Positions 1-9,353 of a stretch of 49,819 nucleotides of DNA are shown here, one piece after another. This stretch comes from Chlorobiota bacterium (GTDB taxonomy: Bacteria > Bacteroidota > Bacteroidia > Bacteroidales > JAADJA01). Every line of letters starts with the position of its first letter. Within the stretch, counting starts at the first letter, position 1. The notes beneath the pieces were generated by a model. That model saw nothing but the letters and a program-made list of their open reading frames with translations, had not been told where the DNA came from and ran no database searches. The stretch spans positions 1-49,819 of the forward strand of contig JAADJA010000152.1 of the NCBI GenBank assembly GCA_013151015.1, given 5' to 3'. Made by a program: the position numbers and the translations under genes.

Positions 1-2
1 AA

Positions 3-1256
3 TCAGTATTCACCCACACCTAACCAATTGCCATAGATTTGGTTTTTGATTTCTTCTTGCCCATTGGTAATTGATTTATGAGAAGGAATGGAAATCAAAC
101 CGCACTCTTTGGCCGACAATCCATTTCCTTGCGTATCATAATAATTGCCCTTTTTTAAGTTTTCCACTCCCGGATAAATCAACGCTACTTTTTCTGCTTC
201 GTAATATTCGTGATATACGTACAATTGCCTCAAGTCATTTGGGGACGGATTGCTGTCCCCGATATTTTTCCATTTCGTATCCAACACATAAGTTTCTTTA
301 TCCCATGTTAAAACAATATCGGGTCTCATTGTTGAACCATATCCTTTTTCGGGCCGCCAAAAATATTTTGTGGTTTGGGCACTTATCACCATGTCTTTGG
401 GCAAATATTTTCTGAGGCTGATATAAATGAACTTTTCCCATAAGAGGTTCATGTCAAACATTAGGGCCAAAATATCACTCTGTCCATTGCTCAAGCCGGG
501 ATGATAGTTGAGGAGCAAAAGGCGGGAAATCTCAATTGAATTTTTATAGTCGAGGGTTTTCCTGATAAAGTTGATTTTTCTAAATGCGGCCTCCGTGACT
601 TTAAAATCTTTCGTTTTGGGGAAATTGAGCAATAGGCTCCCAATCCTGCTGCTCAAGCTGGTATTCGTGTTAATGTCCTTTAAAAGCAATAGCGTTTTAA
701 AAAGTATTTGATGCAATAGGTGGACATTGTCATAGGTTGTGCGGCGAACATAAAAGCGTTCCTGATGGACTAAATTCCGGCTGATGTGTTTGCTGAAAAG
801 AAGGCTTCCTTTTAAGGAAAGGCTGTTGTTTTCTTCCCGCCTATATTTTTTGATCAAGCCTTTATTGAACAGATATTCTGTTTCTTTGACGAAAAGTTCA
901 AAATACAAATCAAGGATAAAATTGGTTTTTGTGTTCAATGAAGATTCGCTTGGGGCGTGGATGTTAAAAGCATTGACGGCACGCAACATCCCTATCAGGG
1001 TTTTCTGCCATTTTGCTTTCTCATAACTCTTGTCTGCCTTGGGTAATACTTCGATTGTCAATCCCCCCACCCGGATGACACCTACATATTCCTTGAACCT
1101 AATTCCGTTATGGATTTGTTCGTAATAGGGTACGCCTTTGTCGCCCGAAAAAATTTGCAATTGCTTTAATTGTAAATCCGTAATGCGCTGGTCGCCTTTA
1201 TGTGTCCATAATGGGTCGTGTTCAAAAACAGTGATATGGTTTTTATCGATCTTCAC
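3..1256 (-). CDS. mcrC: McrC-like subunit of McrBC restriction system
   Basis: A 417-residue protein of the McrC family, the nuclease subunit that works with the McrB GTPase to cut DNA carrying modified cytosines (family knowledge). The C-terminal third holds a PD-(D/E)xK-type core: MRPDIVLTW near residue 310 followed by VLDTKWK, giving the P-D ... D-x-K pattern. The N-terminal two thirds contain the hydrophobic, basic helices typical of the family. The start is a GTG embedded in the last codons of mcrB, so the two genes overlap by 14 bases and are probably translationally coupled. The gene is complete: its TGA lies at the very edge of the window. The substrate modification cannot be read from sequence. 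I am confident of the family and less so of the specificity. Confidence 0.9.
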   Translation of the reverse strand: MKIDKNHITVFEHDPLWTHKGDQRITDLQLKQLQIFSGDKGVPYYEQIHNGIRFKEYVGVIRVGGLTIEVLPKADKSYEKAKWQKTLIGMLRAVNAFNIHAPSESSLNTKTNFILDLYFELFVKETEYLFNKGLIKKYRREENNSLSLKGSLLFSKHISRNLVHQERFYVRRTTYDNVHLLHQILFKTLLLLKDINTNTSLSSRIGSLLLNFPKTKDFKVTEAAFRKINFIRKTLDYKNSIEISRLLLLNYHPGLSNGQSDILALMFDMNLLWEKFIYISLRKYLPKDMVISAQTTKYFWRPEKGYGSTMRPDIVLTWDKETYVLDTKWKNIGDSNPSPNDLRQLYVYHEYYEAEKVALIYPGVENLKKGNYYDTQGNGLSAKECGLISIPSHKSITNGQEEIKNQIYGNWLGVGEY

Positions 1257-3714
1257 TATTCGACAAATTGGTTTCTTCTATCCCTAATTTTTCAATAGCC
1301 TTTTTAAACCCATCGTTTTCCATTTGAAGTGGATCATACAGTTTATAAATGATTTTTTCCAAAAAAACATCAATATCGTATTCCCCGGTTTTTGCGAAAA
1401 TATTTGAAATGTCCCTTGTCTTTTTACCCTTGCAGAAACCTTCGCCAAGCACCAGGGATATTTTACCGTAATCGCCATAAAAGTATTCCTGCAAAAGTGG
1501 TATGATCTGTTTGCTGAATGCCCGGATTAAACTTTTTTTATCATTGACGCCGATAAAATAACTGTGGCCTATCAGATAGTCCCGGTCGAGCAGTATTTCA
1601 ATCCTGTTGTTGATGGTTTCCAGCAGATTGGCAAGGTTCACTTCATAGCCACCCAAATCTATTTTCCCTTCATTTTCATTTTCTTGCCCTATAATTTCCG
1701 GCTTCGGGGGCATCTCCACAAAACTAAAACGTCTGCGAAGCGCGGTATCAAGGGCTTCCACACTACGGTCGGCTGTGTTCATCGTGCCTATTATATGTAG
1801 ATTGCGGGGGACGCCAAATTTGCTTTTTTCGTCTTTGGAATAAGGCAAAACAACTTTTAGTTCTTCTGTGGCGTCAATCCTCTTATCTTCTTCAATTAAT
1901 GTAATCAACTCCCCAAAAATTGAAGATACATTGCCACGGTTGATTTCGTCTATTATCAGAACATAGGGTTTACCAATGTTGTCAACATTAGCAACACTTA
2001 GATTATAATTCTCCTTCAGGTAAGCAACAATTGATGTAAGATATGGTTTCCAATCAATAATTGTTTCATCCAACAAATAATCATGAATCATTTTTTTCGT
2101 GATTACCATTTCTGTAGCAGCCTCCGTTTTCGGTATTGCAACACAGTTCCCACTTCCGTTTACACGTAAATTAAAAGGTTTTTTATGGGTAAGTGTTGAT
2201 AGTTCAAATGTTTCTTTTGAAATCACCTCATCAATAAATGATTTGTAAACATCTTCAAAATTATTTATTTCATGTTTCTCTGTAGCTTTTATACAAATCT
2301 TTTTAAAAATCCCATCAACGACTTTATAATTGACATTGTCCCCTTCATTTTCTGGTTCCAAAGGTTTTATCCCCTCCACAAAATCCTCATAGCTCATGCT
2401 CTGGTGAAAAGTGGTAAAGACTATTTGCCCGGCTTCAACTAATCTTTCATATTCGTCTTTAACTGTTTTCCTATCTTGTTTTAAATCAAAACCAGGATTG
2501 ATAATTTCAATGGCTTTGTTTATGGTGTGGTAGGTTTTGCCCGTACCGGGAGGGCCGTAAAGGATTTGGTTTAGGGGTAGTTTGTTTTCAGCTTCCCTAT
2601 TCCCTATTATTTTATCAAAAAGATAGTCTTCAAAATCTTGTTGACTGTTTTTGTGAAATGCAGATTTGCTTACACGCTTTAATTCATTTTCTATTGAATT
2701 GAAAATTGATTTTTTTTGATCTTGTGTAAAATTTGCATCCATCACATAATTATAATACGGTAACGGCTCTTTCCCGTCATACTTTTCGGCAGAATCAATT
2801 ATTTTTTCTTCAGAAATAACCCCAAATTTACCCCTCTTTTCATTTTTATATAAATTCCATGAATACCTGTGGCCTACAGTAAAATTCAGCCTGCCTCCAT
2901 AACATGAGTAAACAAGCCTTTTATCCCCCCTTTTTAAATTAAAATGCAATATGATTTCTTTCAAAAAATCAAAATAGACGTCAATGTCCATTGATTCAAA
3001 CTTTTTAAGCTCTTCGTAAAACTTGTCCCCCTGTCCTTTAATTATATACCGCACCTCATCACCAAGACTATTTTCCATATTGAGTAGTTTTTCCTTCAGG
3101 GAATTAATTACGCTTTCACTATTAATGTCGATATATTTTTTTGCTCTGATACTTTTTGAATTGTGCCAATTAAACCACTTGAATTCTTCATATTGGCTGA
3201 GATGTATAGAGTTGTTAAAAATATCTCTTTCTTCTTTATTGTTGCTTTCAAAATGGAGTTCTACATAAATATTGCCCCCAATCATCCTAATTTCATAATG
3301 GACATTTTTCGTTCCAATAATACCTTTGTTATCCTCAACTAAAACATAATCGCTATAGGTTTTCTTAAAATGAAATTCCCTTAAAATACTATTGTCATTT
3401 TTTAAATTTGCTTTTAGTTTTTCGATTATTTCACTAAAAGTATTTTTCGATTGATATTTATTATCTATTTTAAATCCTGTTTTCTCTTCAAATCCTTTTC
3501 TATTACTTTCGTTACTGCTAAATTCTTTCGTTAATATTTTCTCCCCCGCAATTTCAGATGCTACTGTGATTAAAAGTTTCATAGGATAATTTTCCCCATT
3601 TACATTTACTAAATAGGCTCTCCCCTTTCTTTTTTCGGGAATACCATTTTTATCTATTTCCCTTGCAGCTTCTACTATAAGCTCTTTTGTTATAAACTTT
3701 AGTTTACTGTCCAT
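1243..3714 (-). CDS. mcrB: McrB-like AAA+ GTPase of modification-dependent restriction system
   Basis: An 823-residue AAA+ protein. Walker A, GPPGTGKT, lies near residue 390; Walker B, VLIIDEINRGN, near 588; then GTMNTADRS and the arginine-rich ALRRRFSF. The MNTADRS signature is diagnostic of McrB-type GTPases (family knowledge). About 380 residues precede the AAA+ core and should carry DNA recognition. The first 85 or so, with LVNVNGENYPMKLL, resemble the small head domain seen in ScoMcrA-like type IV enzymes, but I cannot name the rest. An insertion of roughly 100 residues separates Walker A and B. It is the first gene of a two-gene unit with mcrC. The role is defence against modified phage or foreign DNA. 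Known relatives recognise methylcytosine, hydroxymethylcytosine or phosphorothioate, so the exact target is open. Confidence 0.9.
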   Translation of the reverse strand: MDSKLKFITKELIVEAAREIDKNGIPEKRKGRAYLVNVNGENYPMKLLITVASEIAGEKILTKEFSSNESNRKGFEEKTGFKIDNKYQSKNTFSEIIEKLKANLKNDNSILREFHFKKTYSDYVLVEDNKGIIGTKNVHYEIRMIGGNIYVELHFESNNKEERDIFNNSIHLSQYEEFKWFNWHNSKSIRAKKYIDINSESVINSLKEKLLNMENSLGDEVRYIIKGQGDKFYEELKKFESMDIDVYFDFLKEIILHFNLKRGDKRLVYSCYGGRLNFTVGHRYSWNLYKNEKRGKFGVISEEKIIDSAEKYDGKEPLPYYNYVMDANFTQDQKKSIFNSIENELKRVSKSAFHKNSQQDFEDYLFDKIIGNREAENKLPLNQILYGPPGTGKTYHTINKAIEIINPGFDLKQDRKTVKDEYERLVEAGQIVFTTFHQSMSYEDFVEGIKPLEPENEGDNVNYKVVDGIFKKICIKATEKHEINNFEDVYKSFIDEVISKETFELSTLTHKKPFNLRVNGSGNCVAIPKTEAATEMVITKKMIHDYLLDETIIDWKPYLTSIVAYLKENYNLSVANVDNIGKPYVLIIDEINRGNVSSIFGELITLIEEDKRIDATEELKVVLPYSKDEKSKFGVPRNLHIIGTMNTADRSVEALDTALRRRFSFVEMPPKPEIIGQENENEGKIDLGGYEVNLANLLETINNRIEILLDRDYLIGHSYFIGVNDKKSLIRAFSKQIIPLLQEYFYGDYGKISLVLGEGFCKGKKTRDISNIFAKTGEYDIDVFLEKIIYKLYDPLQMENDGFKKAIEKLGIEETNLSNSEDR

Positions 3715-3770
3715 AATATCTGCTCATTTCATTTATAAATAATAATCTTTTCCAACTCCTTCAATATATT

Positions 3771-3921
3771 AATGTCGCACCTCTGGTGCTTTTGCCCGCT
3801 ACTGATTCTGTTCTACCATAATCTCGAACCCTTGGTTCTTTTGTTTTGCCCAGCACCGGCGATGTGATATTATGGTAGCAATATATTGCATCAACATAAA
3901 AGCGCCTTTAGGTGCGACATT
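3771..3921. repeat. REP-like inverted-repeat cluster
   Basis: Two near-identical arms face each other. The arm at 3771-3793 reads AATGTCGCACCT then CTGGTGCTTTT. The reverse complement of 3898-3921 reads AATGTCGCACCT then AAAGGCGCTTTT. Each arm is itself an imperfect hairpin (GCACC ... GGTGC type). A third, weaker copy, GCACCGGCGATGTGATATTA, lies between them at about 3852-3871. A related single unit occurs at 29081-29103. This resembles dispersed REP/BIME-like elements of Bacteroidota genomes. No transposase is adjacent. Confidence 0.7.
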
Positions 3922-3958
3922 ATCGTTGAACAAATCTACAGGTTTATCCCGTTCCATG

Positions 3959-4137
3959 TTAAATTTCCGTTCTCTCCCAATACCTCGAAGATGCAGGTTC
4001 AATACGTTTTACAATGTTTTTCCCTTGGATGTTTTAATGGGTTTTTCCACAGCAGTAGTACTGATGTATAGTTTTTTTTCGATTTCCTTTATCGTAATCC
4101 ATTTATCCATAAACTCCGGTTCGGGCAAACCTGCCTT
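3959..4137 (-). pseudogene. Remnant of a Schlafen/AlbA-type transcriptional regulator (COG2865-like C-terminus)
   Basis: Reading the minus strand from 4137, one frame gives KAGLPEPEF, then MDKWITIKEIEKKLYI and STTAVEKPIKTSKGKTL, and stops at 4009. Shifted by one base at about 4012, the next frame gives VKRIEPASSRYWERTEI and stops at 3959. AGLPEPEF is a conserved motif ahead of the C-terminus in AlbA_2/HATPase_c_4 regulators, and ISTTAVEK-x-IK ... KRI-x-PA ... YWE is their terminal winged-helix motif (family knowledge). The segment that normally separates the two motifs is missing, so the remnant carries an internal deletion as well as a frameshift. It begins one base beyond the pdxJ stop codon. 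The family call rests on motif memory and was not checked by search. Confidence 0.55.
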
Positions 4138-4138
4138 T

Positions 4139-4852
4139 TTACCTCAACTCCCTCAAATACATCTGTACCGTGTTTTCCAGTCCGAGGTAAAGGGCATCGG
4201 AAATAAGCGCATGTCCGATGGACACTTCGAGCAGTCCGGGGATGTTTTGGGCAAAATATTTTAGGTTCCCCAAATCCAGGTCGTGGCCGGCATTTAATCC
4301 AAGCCCTACTGAACTGGCCACTTTGGCGGCTTCCGTGAATGGGGCAATGGCTTTTTCTTTATCGATTGGAAAATTGGAGGCATAAGCTTCTGTATAAAGC
4401 TCAACACGGTCGGCTCCTGTTTTGGCCGCATTTTCAATTAGTTTTGCATGGGTTTCAATAAACACCGAAACCCGGATACCGTTGCGCTTAAACTCGGAAT
4501 TGACCTCTTTCAAAAAAGCCTCGTTTTTAATGGTGTCCCAACCCGCATTGGAAGTAAGCACCCCGGGAGGATCGGGGACCAGCGTTACCTGATTGGGCTT
4601 TACTTCCAAGACCAAATCAATAAATTTCTTGTTTGGGAAGCCTTCGATATTGAATTCCGTTGTGACAATGGGGCTGATGTCCCGCACATCCCGATAACGG
4701 ATATGCCTTTCGTCGGGCCGTGGATGGACGGTAATCCCTTCTGCCCCGAAACGTTCGCAGTCAATGACTGCTTTCAAGACATCGGGCACATTTCCCCCCC
4801 TTGCATTTCGGAGGGTCGCTATTTTATTTATGTTTACGCTCAAACGGGTCAT
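4139..4852 (-). CDS. pdxJ: Pyridoxine 5'-phosphate synthase
   Basis: A 237-residue TIM-barrel protein matching PdxJ along its whole length. PdxJ condenses 1-deoxy-D-xylulose 5-phosphate with 3-amino-2-oxopropyl phosphate to make pyridoxine 5'-phosphate, the ring-closing step of the DXP-dependent vitamin B6 pathway in the cytoplasm. Visible signatures are [16 protein letters not shown] at the N-terminus, [30 protein letters not shown] and the C-terminal GLNAGHDL and [11 protein letters not shown] phosphate-binding loops. Length is normal for the family. A TAACTTTG box lies 23 bases upstream. The gene stands alone; a degraded regulator fragment sits directly against its 3' end and may have displaced whatever used to follow. 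Confidence 0.95.
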   Translation of the reverse strand: MTRLSVNINKIATLRNARGGNVPDVLKAVIDCERFGAEGITVHPRPDERHIRYRDVRDISPIVTTEFNIEGFPNKKFIDLVLEVKPNQVTLVPDPPGVLTSNAGWDTIKNEAFLKEVNSEFKRNGIRVSVFIETHAKLIENAAKTGADRVELYTEAYASNFPIDKEKAIAPFTEAAKVASSVGLGLNAGHDLDLGNLKYFAQNIPGLLEVSIGHALISDALYLGLENTVQMYLRELR

Positions 4853-5180
4853 AATTGTAGTTTTTTGTGAATAACAAAGTTACATCTTTCCGGGCTTCTT
4901 TATGAAAATTTCAGCCCTTTATATTAAGGGGACGAAGTATTTCAGGAGACTTTGTCGTAATTTGCCGAAACGGAAACCGGATTAGCATCAATAAGCGGGA
5001 AATCAACCACAAATTTTATTTTTCTGAAAACAAGCCTTTTAACGATTAATGCCTGATCGCCTAATACTTTTCTGACCACGTTTATCCCTTTGTCTTTCTA
5101 CTGAACATCAATATTTGCAAACCTTTTCCGAAAAATCCAGTATAAACACAGGATTTATTTAGATAACTGAAATTTCAATA
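4853..5180. other. Divergent intergenic region between pdxJ and the SPOR-domain gene
   Basis: No credible open reading frame. It must hold the promoters of two divergent genes. The pdxJ side has a good -7 box at 4875-4882. On the plus strand the best candidate is the TATTTGCAAACC stretch near 5112, which fits the consensus only loosely. A weak hairpin, CCCTT/AAGGG with a six-base loop, lies at 4915-4930. Confidence 0.5.
4875..4882 (-). promoter_or_regulatory. Putative Bacteroidota -7 promoter box for pdxJ
   Basis: On the minus strand the sequence reads TAACTTTG, an exact match to TAnnTTTG, 22 bases before the pdxJ ATG. No clear TTG -33 element is visible at the expected spacing. Confidence 0.45.
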
Positions 5181-6422
5181 ATGAGTTACAAGAGATTTTC
5201 TATTAGCCTGTTGTTATTATTAGGCCTTTTTGTCAATAAATCGCTCGTGGCACAGTTCACAGCGGATTATCTTCTGGCCGATAATCTGCCTGCATATTCA
5301 CCGGAATCAAATTCAGAAAACAAAGGTTTACCTTATTCACTGGATTATATCGAGATTGCAAAACAGGAGGGTATTGCGCCATTTGAAGGTGAGCTTTCGG
5401 ATACATATGTGGTTGTTCGGAAAGGAAAGAGAAGGGGAAAAGGAAAGGGGGGATATTCGTTCCGGATAAACCTGGAGTACGACCTTCCCGAAAAGATAAT
5501 TTCCGGTTCCACTTTTCAGTTTAAATGTAAAATCTCAAAAGGCGATTTAACCGGATCGGCAAAATTAACACAGCGCTTGCCCATTGGTTTTGACATCGTG
5601 GAATCGGTAATTGGCGGGGCAAAAACGAAATATTCGAATTATACGCTAAACCTGATCTGGGATGAGGTTCCGGTTGACAGCATCATTGAGATAAGCTATA
5701 ATGTGGTAGTGAACAGAAGCTATGGGTACCTTCCCATTTCAAGTATTCTCTATTTTGAGGAAACGGGTAAAAAATATCTTTTTAACACCCATGTCTTGGT
5801 GGACAAAGAACAGCCCGCCGAGGATTTAATCGTGTATAGTCCCCCGCCCGCATCCGAGAATGATGCCGGGATAATTCTTGTCGAAACAGTTAAGCCGGGC
5901 AAAAATTCTGGTGTGATGCCATCAAAAAAGTACAATGTTTCGCAAAATAAAAAGGAAATCCCGGAACATCGACCCATTGTTATTTCCGAGTCCCCTGATA
6001 TGAAAACTGGGGCGGTACAGCCTGATAATTCAACTATTGGACATAAGGATTCAAAAAAACCCGGAACTAAAACGAGATCGGTTGCAGGCAATTCAAATAC
6101 AACCAATACCTCTGCGAAAGATTATTCTGCGAACTATTCAAAGGCAAGTGGCAAGACTGCAAAAAGTTCGAATCAAGTGGTATATAGTATTCAAATCCTT
6201 GCATTGATGTACAATAATGTGAATCCCGAAAACCTCAAAAGGAAATACCATATTGCCGAAAGTGTCAAGGTAGAGAAGTTCAATAATTGGAGGAAATATA
6301 CCGTAGGCCATTTTATTTCATTGAGAGAGGCAAAAGCTTCGTTGGCCAATATTAAGCAGAAAGGCTTAAAAGATGCCTTTATCGTGGGCTACAAAGATGG
6401 CTTCCGTTTTCTGGTGTATTAG
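5181..6422 (+). CDS. Secreted protein with C-terminal SPOR domain
   Basis: A 413-residue protein with a clear signal peptide (residues 1-25: basic start, a run of leucines, cleavage after LVAQ). Residues about 90-200 form a beta-rich module (SGSTFQFKCKI, LTQRLPIGFDIV, ISYNVVVN) resembling the DUF11-type immunoglobulin-like fold. A low-complexity Ser/Lys/Asn/Thr linker follows (about 230-330). The last 80 residues, from VYSIQILAL to GYKDGFRFLVY, look like a SPOR domain, which in other bacteria binds denuded peptidoglycan glycans at the division site. It is probably periplasmic or outer-membrane associated and peptidoglycan binding. No operon partner is apparent, since pdxJ is divergent and fbp lies 361 bases on. 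A strongly basic patch, RKGKRRGKGKGG, sits near residue 80. Confidence 0.75.
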   Translation: MSYKRFSISLLLLLGLFVNKSLVAQFTADYLLADNLPAYSPESNSENKGLPYSLDYIEIAKQEGIAPFEGELSDTYVVVRKGKRRGKGKGGYSFRINLEYDLPEKIISGSTFQFKCKISKGDLTGSAKLTQRLPIGFDIVESVIGGAKTKYSNYTLNLIWDEVPVDSIIEISYNVVVNRSYGYLPISSILYFEETGKKYLFNTHVLVDKEQPAEDLIVYSPPPASENDAGIILVETVKPGKNSGVMPSKKYNVSQNKKEIPEHRPIVISESPDMKTGAVQPDNSTIGHKDSKKPGTKTRSVAGNSNTTNTSAKDYSANYSKASGKTAKSSNQVVYSIQILALMYNNVNPENLKRKYHIAESVKVEKFNNWRKYTVGHFISLREAKASLANIKQKGLKDAFIVGYKDGFRFLVY

Positions 6423-6668
6423 CCCTATCCTTCATTTTTCCTTTCTGTCAAACGTATTGTTAAAGTACGGGGTTCCCCTTTGTTTATGGTGGGTCACAAA
6501 CTTTTATAACTACATGCTAATGAGGGTATGGTTTGCAAATTAATTGGGATGTACAACAAATTGCACAGGATTCAAATTTTTCCCTTTTCCTGTTTGGCCC
6601 CAATCCCTGCCTGCTCATTGATTCACTATGGCAAGTGGAAAGGGGGCAGATAAAAGAGAAATAATTGA

Positions 6669-6688
6669 AAATCCCTTTTGGGGGATTT
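6669..6688. repeat. Stem-loop repeat, AAATCCC/GGGATTT
   Basis: Perfect seven-base stem with a six-base loop, followed by AGGGG rather than a T run, so it is not a classical terminator. Only one copy of this family is seen in the window. Confidence 0.5.
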
Positions 6689-6759
6689 AGGGGCAAAAAA
6701 GTGCAATTTGCCGTACACTCAAATTAAACATATTTCGTAATCCTTCCTTTAAAAGAATG

Positions 6760-6767
6760 TACTTTTG
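6760..6767 (+). promoter_or_regulatory. Putative -7 promoter box for fbp
   Basis: TACTTTTG matches TAnnTTTG and lies 16 bases before the chosen fbp ATG at 6784. This position is one reason to prefer that ATG over the in-frame ATG at 6757, which would lie upstream of the likely transcript start. Confidence 0.5.
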
Positions 6768-6783
6768 TGCGAAAATTAAACCT

Positions 6784-7809
6784 ATGAAAACACTTATTGA
6801 ATTTATAAATGAGGAGCAAAGCCATATCCCCAATGCAAGCGGGGACTTTTCGAGACTAATGAACGACATTGGCATTGCGGCAAAAATCGTGAACCGTGAA
6901 ATCAACAAGGCCGGCCTGGGCGATATTATGGGATATGAAGGCACGGCCAATGTGCAGGGCGAAGATCAGAAAAAGCTGGATGTATATGCCAACAATGAGT
7001 TTATCAAAGCCCTGAAAAATGGAGGGCAGTGCTGTGCAATAGCTTCCGAAGAAAATGAAAGCCTTGTTACGTTTGAAAACAGGCTCTCAAATGATGGACA
7101 ATATGTGGTTGCGATGGATCCACTCGATGGTTCTTCCAATATTGAAGTGAATGTTTCCATCGGTACTATTTTCTCTATTTTCAAAAGGAAAACAAAACCC
7201 GGGAGCCAGGGAACCGTGGAAGATTTGCTCCAACCCGGGAACCAACTTATTGCGGCAGGCTATGTAATTTACGGTTCATCCACTATGTTGGTTTATTCCA
7301 CCGGAAATGGTGTGAATGGTTTTACGCTCGACCCATCGGTAGGGCTTTTTCTGATGTCGCACCCAAATATGAAAATACCCGATGGCGGGAAAATATATTC
7401 GGTAAATGAAGCGAATTATATCTATTTCCCCGATGGGGTAAAGGAATACTTGCGTTATTGCCAGGAAGACGATGCGAAAACAAACCGGCCTTATACCACA
7501 AGGTACATTGGCTCTCTTGTGGCCGATTTTCACCGGAACCTGATTCGGGGCGGTATTTATTTATATCCCGGGACAAGGAAAAACCCCAATGGGAAATTGA
7601 GGCTCCTCTATGAAAATGTCCCTGTTGCCTTCCTTGCCGAACAAGCAGGGGGAAAGGCCACGGATGGTTTCAGGAGGATATTGGACATACGGCCCAAAGC
7701 TTTGCACGACCGTACGCCACTTTTCATCGGTTCAAAACATATGGTTGAAAAAGCCGAGTATTTCATGAATTATTTTTCCAAAGAGTTTAAGCCGGAAGAT
7801 GCCGAGTAA
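6784..7809 (+). CDS. fbp: Class I fructose-1,6-bisphosphatase
   Basis: A 341-residue enzyme that hydrolyses fructose 1,6-bisphosphate to fructose 6-phosphate, the committed step of gluconeogenesis, in the cytoplasm. The metal-binding DPLDGSSN motif of class I enzymes is at residues 112-119. The active-site lysine region GKLRLLYE and the [11 protein letters not shown] loop are intact. I chose the ATG at 6784 because family homology begins with MKTLIEFI and the promoter box lies between the two candidate ATGs. The stop TAA overlaps the ATG of the next gene by one base, so the two are translationally coupled. Bacteroides species often use class III Fbp, so the class I form mildly hints at an environmental lineage (inference). 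Confidence 0.95.
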   Translation: MKTLIEFINEEQSHIPNASGDFSRLMNDIGIAAKIVNREINKAGLGDIMGYEGTANVQGEDQKKLDVYANNEFIKALKNGGQCCAIASEENESLVTFENRLSNDGQYVVAMDPLDGSSNIEVNVSIGTIFSIFKRKTKPGSQGTVEDLLQPGNQLIAAGYVIYGSSTMLVYSTGNGVNGFTLDPSVGLFLMSHPNMKIPDGGKIYSVNEANYIYFPDGVKEYLRYCQEDDAKTNRPYTTRYIGSLVADFHRNLIRGGIYLYPGTRKNPNGKLRLLYENVPVAFLAEQAGGKATDGFRRILDIRPKALHDRTPLFIGSKHMVEKAEYFMNYFSKEFKPEDAE

Positions 7810-9353
7810 TGCAAAAAGAATTTCAAATCCGGGTTTCCCCTGAGGTTGTGGTTGACGGGGATTTATTGAACAGGGCGGTTTCCCGAAAAGCAGGTATTGC
7901 CCTCAAGGAAATCCGGCATGTTGAAATCCTGAAGCGTTCCATTGATGCCCGTCAAAAAGCCATAAAATTCAATTTGAAAGTAAGGGTTTTCGTCAATGAG
8001 GATTTTGAAGAAATCCCTGTTCGCCTTCCCGAATATCCCGATGTTTCAAAAGCTGAAAAGGTTTTCATTGTGGGTGCCGGGCCGGCTGGTTTGTTTGCCG
8101 CACTTCGCCTGATTGAGTTGGGGAAAAGACCCATCGTATTCGAAAGGGGAAAGGATGTTTATGAAAGGGGAAAAGACCTCCGGGCCATTTATATCGACCA
8201 TCTCGTAAACGAAGATTCCAATTATTGTTTTGGGGAAGGGGGCGCCGGTACATACTCCGATGGAAAACTATATACCCGCTCAAAAAAGCGTGGCAATGTG
8301 AACCGTATCCTTCAATTGTTAAGTGGTTTTGGGGCCGATAAAAAAATCATTGTCGATGCCCATCCACACATAGGGACAAACAAACTCCCCAATATTATTG
8401 CCCGGATCCGGCGTCATATTATTAGGCATGGCGGCGAAATCCGGTTTAATGCAAGGGTAAGCGATATCCTCATAAAATCAAACAGGATTACAGGTATCAA
8501 AATTCAAAATGGGGAAATCTTTGAAACTTCAAAACTCATTCTTGCCACAGGACATTCAGCCCGTGATATTTATGAACTACTGCACAATAAGGGGATTTAC
8601 ATCGAGGCAAAGCCTTTTGCCCTTGGCGTACGTGTGGAACACCCTCAGGAATTGATCGATAAAGTCCAATATAAATGTGAAGTGCGGGGGCCATATCTTC
8701 CGGCCTCGCCCTATAATATTGCACGGCAGGTAAACGATCGTGGTGTCTATTCATTTTGTATGTGCCCGGGTGGCGTAATTGCCCCCTGTGCAACAAGTCC
8801 GGGCGAGGTGGTCACGAATGGCTGGTCGCCATCGGGCAGGGATTTGCCCACTGCCAATTCGGGGATAGTGGTAGAGCTTCGCATGGAAGATTTTCAGGCC
8901 TTTGGCAAATTCGGGCCTTTGGCAGCCATGGAATTCCAAAAAGCCATTGAGCAAAAAGCATGGACCGAGGCTGGAAGAACACAAAAAGTCCCGGCCCAAC
9001 GGCTTGTCGATTTTGTGAACGGAATCCATTCGGACGAAATCGGGAAAACATCGTATAAACCGGGAATTACATCCGTGGAACTGGGAAGTGTACTTCCCGG
9101 ATTTATTTATGAAACCCTACAGTCCGGCTTCAAATTATTTGACAAATCAATGAAAGGCTTTCTGACCAATGAAGCTGTTGTCCATGCCCCTGAATCCCGG
9201 ACATCCTCGCCCGTGCGAATCCCGAGGGACAAAGACACATTGCAACATGTTTCCATAAAAGGATTGTATCCTTGTGGCGAAGGTGCAGGTTATGCCGGGG
9301 GGATTATTTCTTCTGCCATTGATGGCGAACGTTGTGCCGAAAAGTGCGCCTGA
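7809..9353 (+). CDS. FAD-dependent dehydrogenase (COG2509 type)
   Basis: A 514-residue flavoprotein. The dinucleotide-binding FIVGAGPAGLFAAL lies near residues 85-98 and is followed by the acidic end of the second strand, PIVFERG. A family glycine-rich stretch, CFGEGGAGTYSDGKL, follows, and the C-terminal FAD motif GLYPCGEGAGYAGGI is at about 488-502. The first 80 residues form a separate small domain (RVSPEVVVDGDLLNRAVSRK). It matches uncharacterised FAD-dependent dehydrogenases of the COG2509/BaiN-like superfamily; the substrate is unknown. It shares a one-base start/stop overlap with fbp, implying one transcript, though a metabolic link is not established. Confidence 0.85.
   Translation: MQKEFQIRVSPEVVVDGDLLNRAVSRKAGIALKEIRHVEILKRSIDARQKAIKFNLKVRVFVNEDFEEIPVRLPEYPDVSKAEKVFIVGAGPAGLFAALRLIELGKRPIVFERGKDVYERGKDLRAIYIDHLVNEDSNYCFGEGGAGTYSDGKLYTRSKKRGNVNRILQLLSGFGADKKIIVDAHPHIGTNKLPNIIARIRRHIIRHGGEIRFNARVSDILIKSNRITGIKIQNGEIFETSKLILATGHSARDIYELLHNKGIYIEAKPFALGVRVEHPQELIDKVQYKCEVRGPYLPASPYNIARQVNDRGVYSFCMCPGGVIAPCATSPGEVVTNGWSPSGRDLPTANSGIVVELRMEDFQAFGKFGPLAAMEFQKAIEQKAWTEAGRTQKVPAQRLVDFVNGIHSDEIGKTSYKPGITSVELGSVLPGFIYETLQSGFKLFDKSMKGFLTNEAVVHAPESRTSSPVRIPRDKDTLQHVSIKGLYPCGEGAGYAGGIISSAIDGERCAEKCA

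Larger units (their letters stand above)
6423..6783. other. Intergenic region upstream of fbp
   Basis: No gene-like frame. It contains a hairpin repeat, AAATCCC ... GGGATTT at 6669-6688 followed by TAGGGG, of a type commonly dispersed in Bacteroidota, and the fbp promoter box at 6760-6767. No U-tract terminator for the preceding SPOR gene is visible. Confidence 0.5.

Noticed and set aside
3872-4264. Plus-strand open frame of 130 codons
   Set aside because: It runs antisense across a repeat, a pseudogene remnant and the end of pdxJ, with no family likeness.
6757-6783. Longer N-terminus for fbp
   Set aside because: The promoter box overlaps this stretch and family homology begins at the ATG at 6784.
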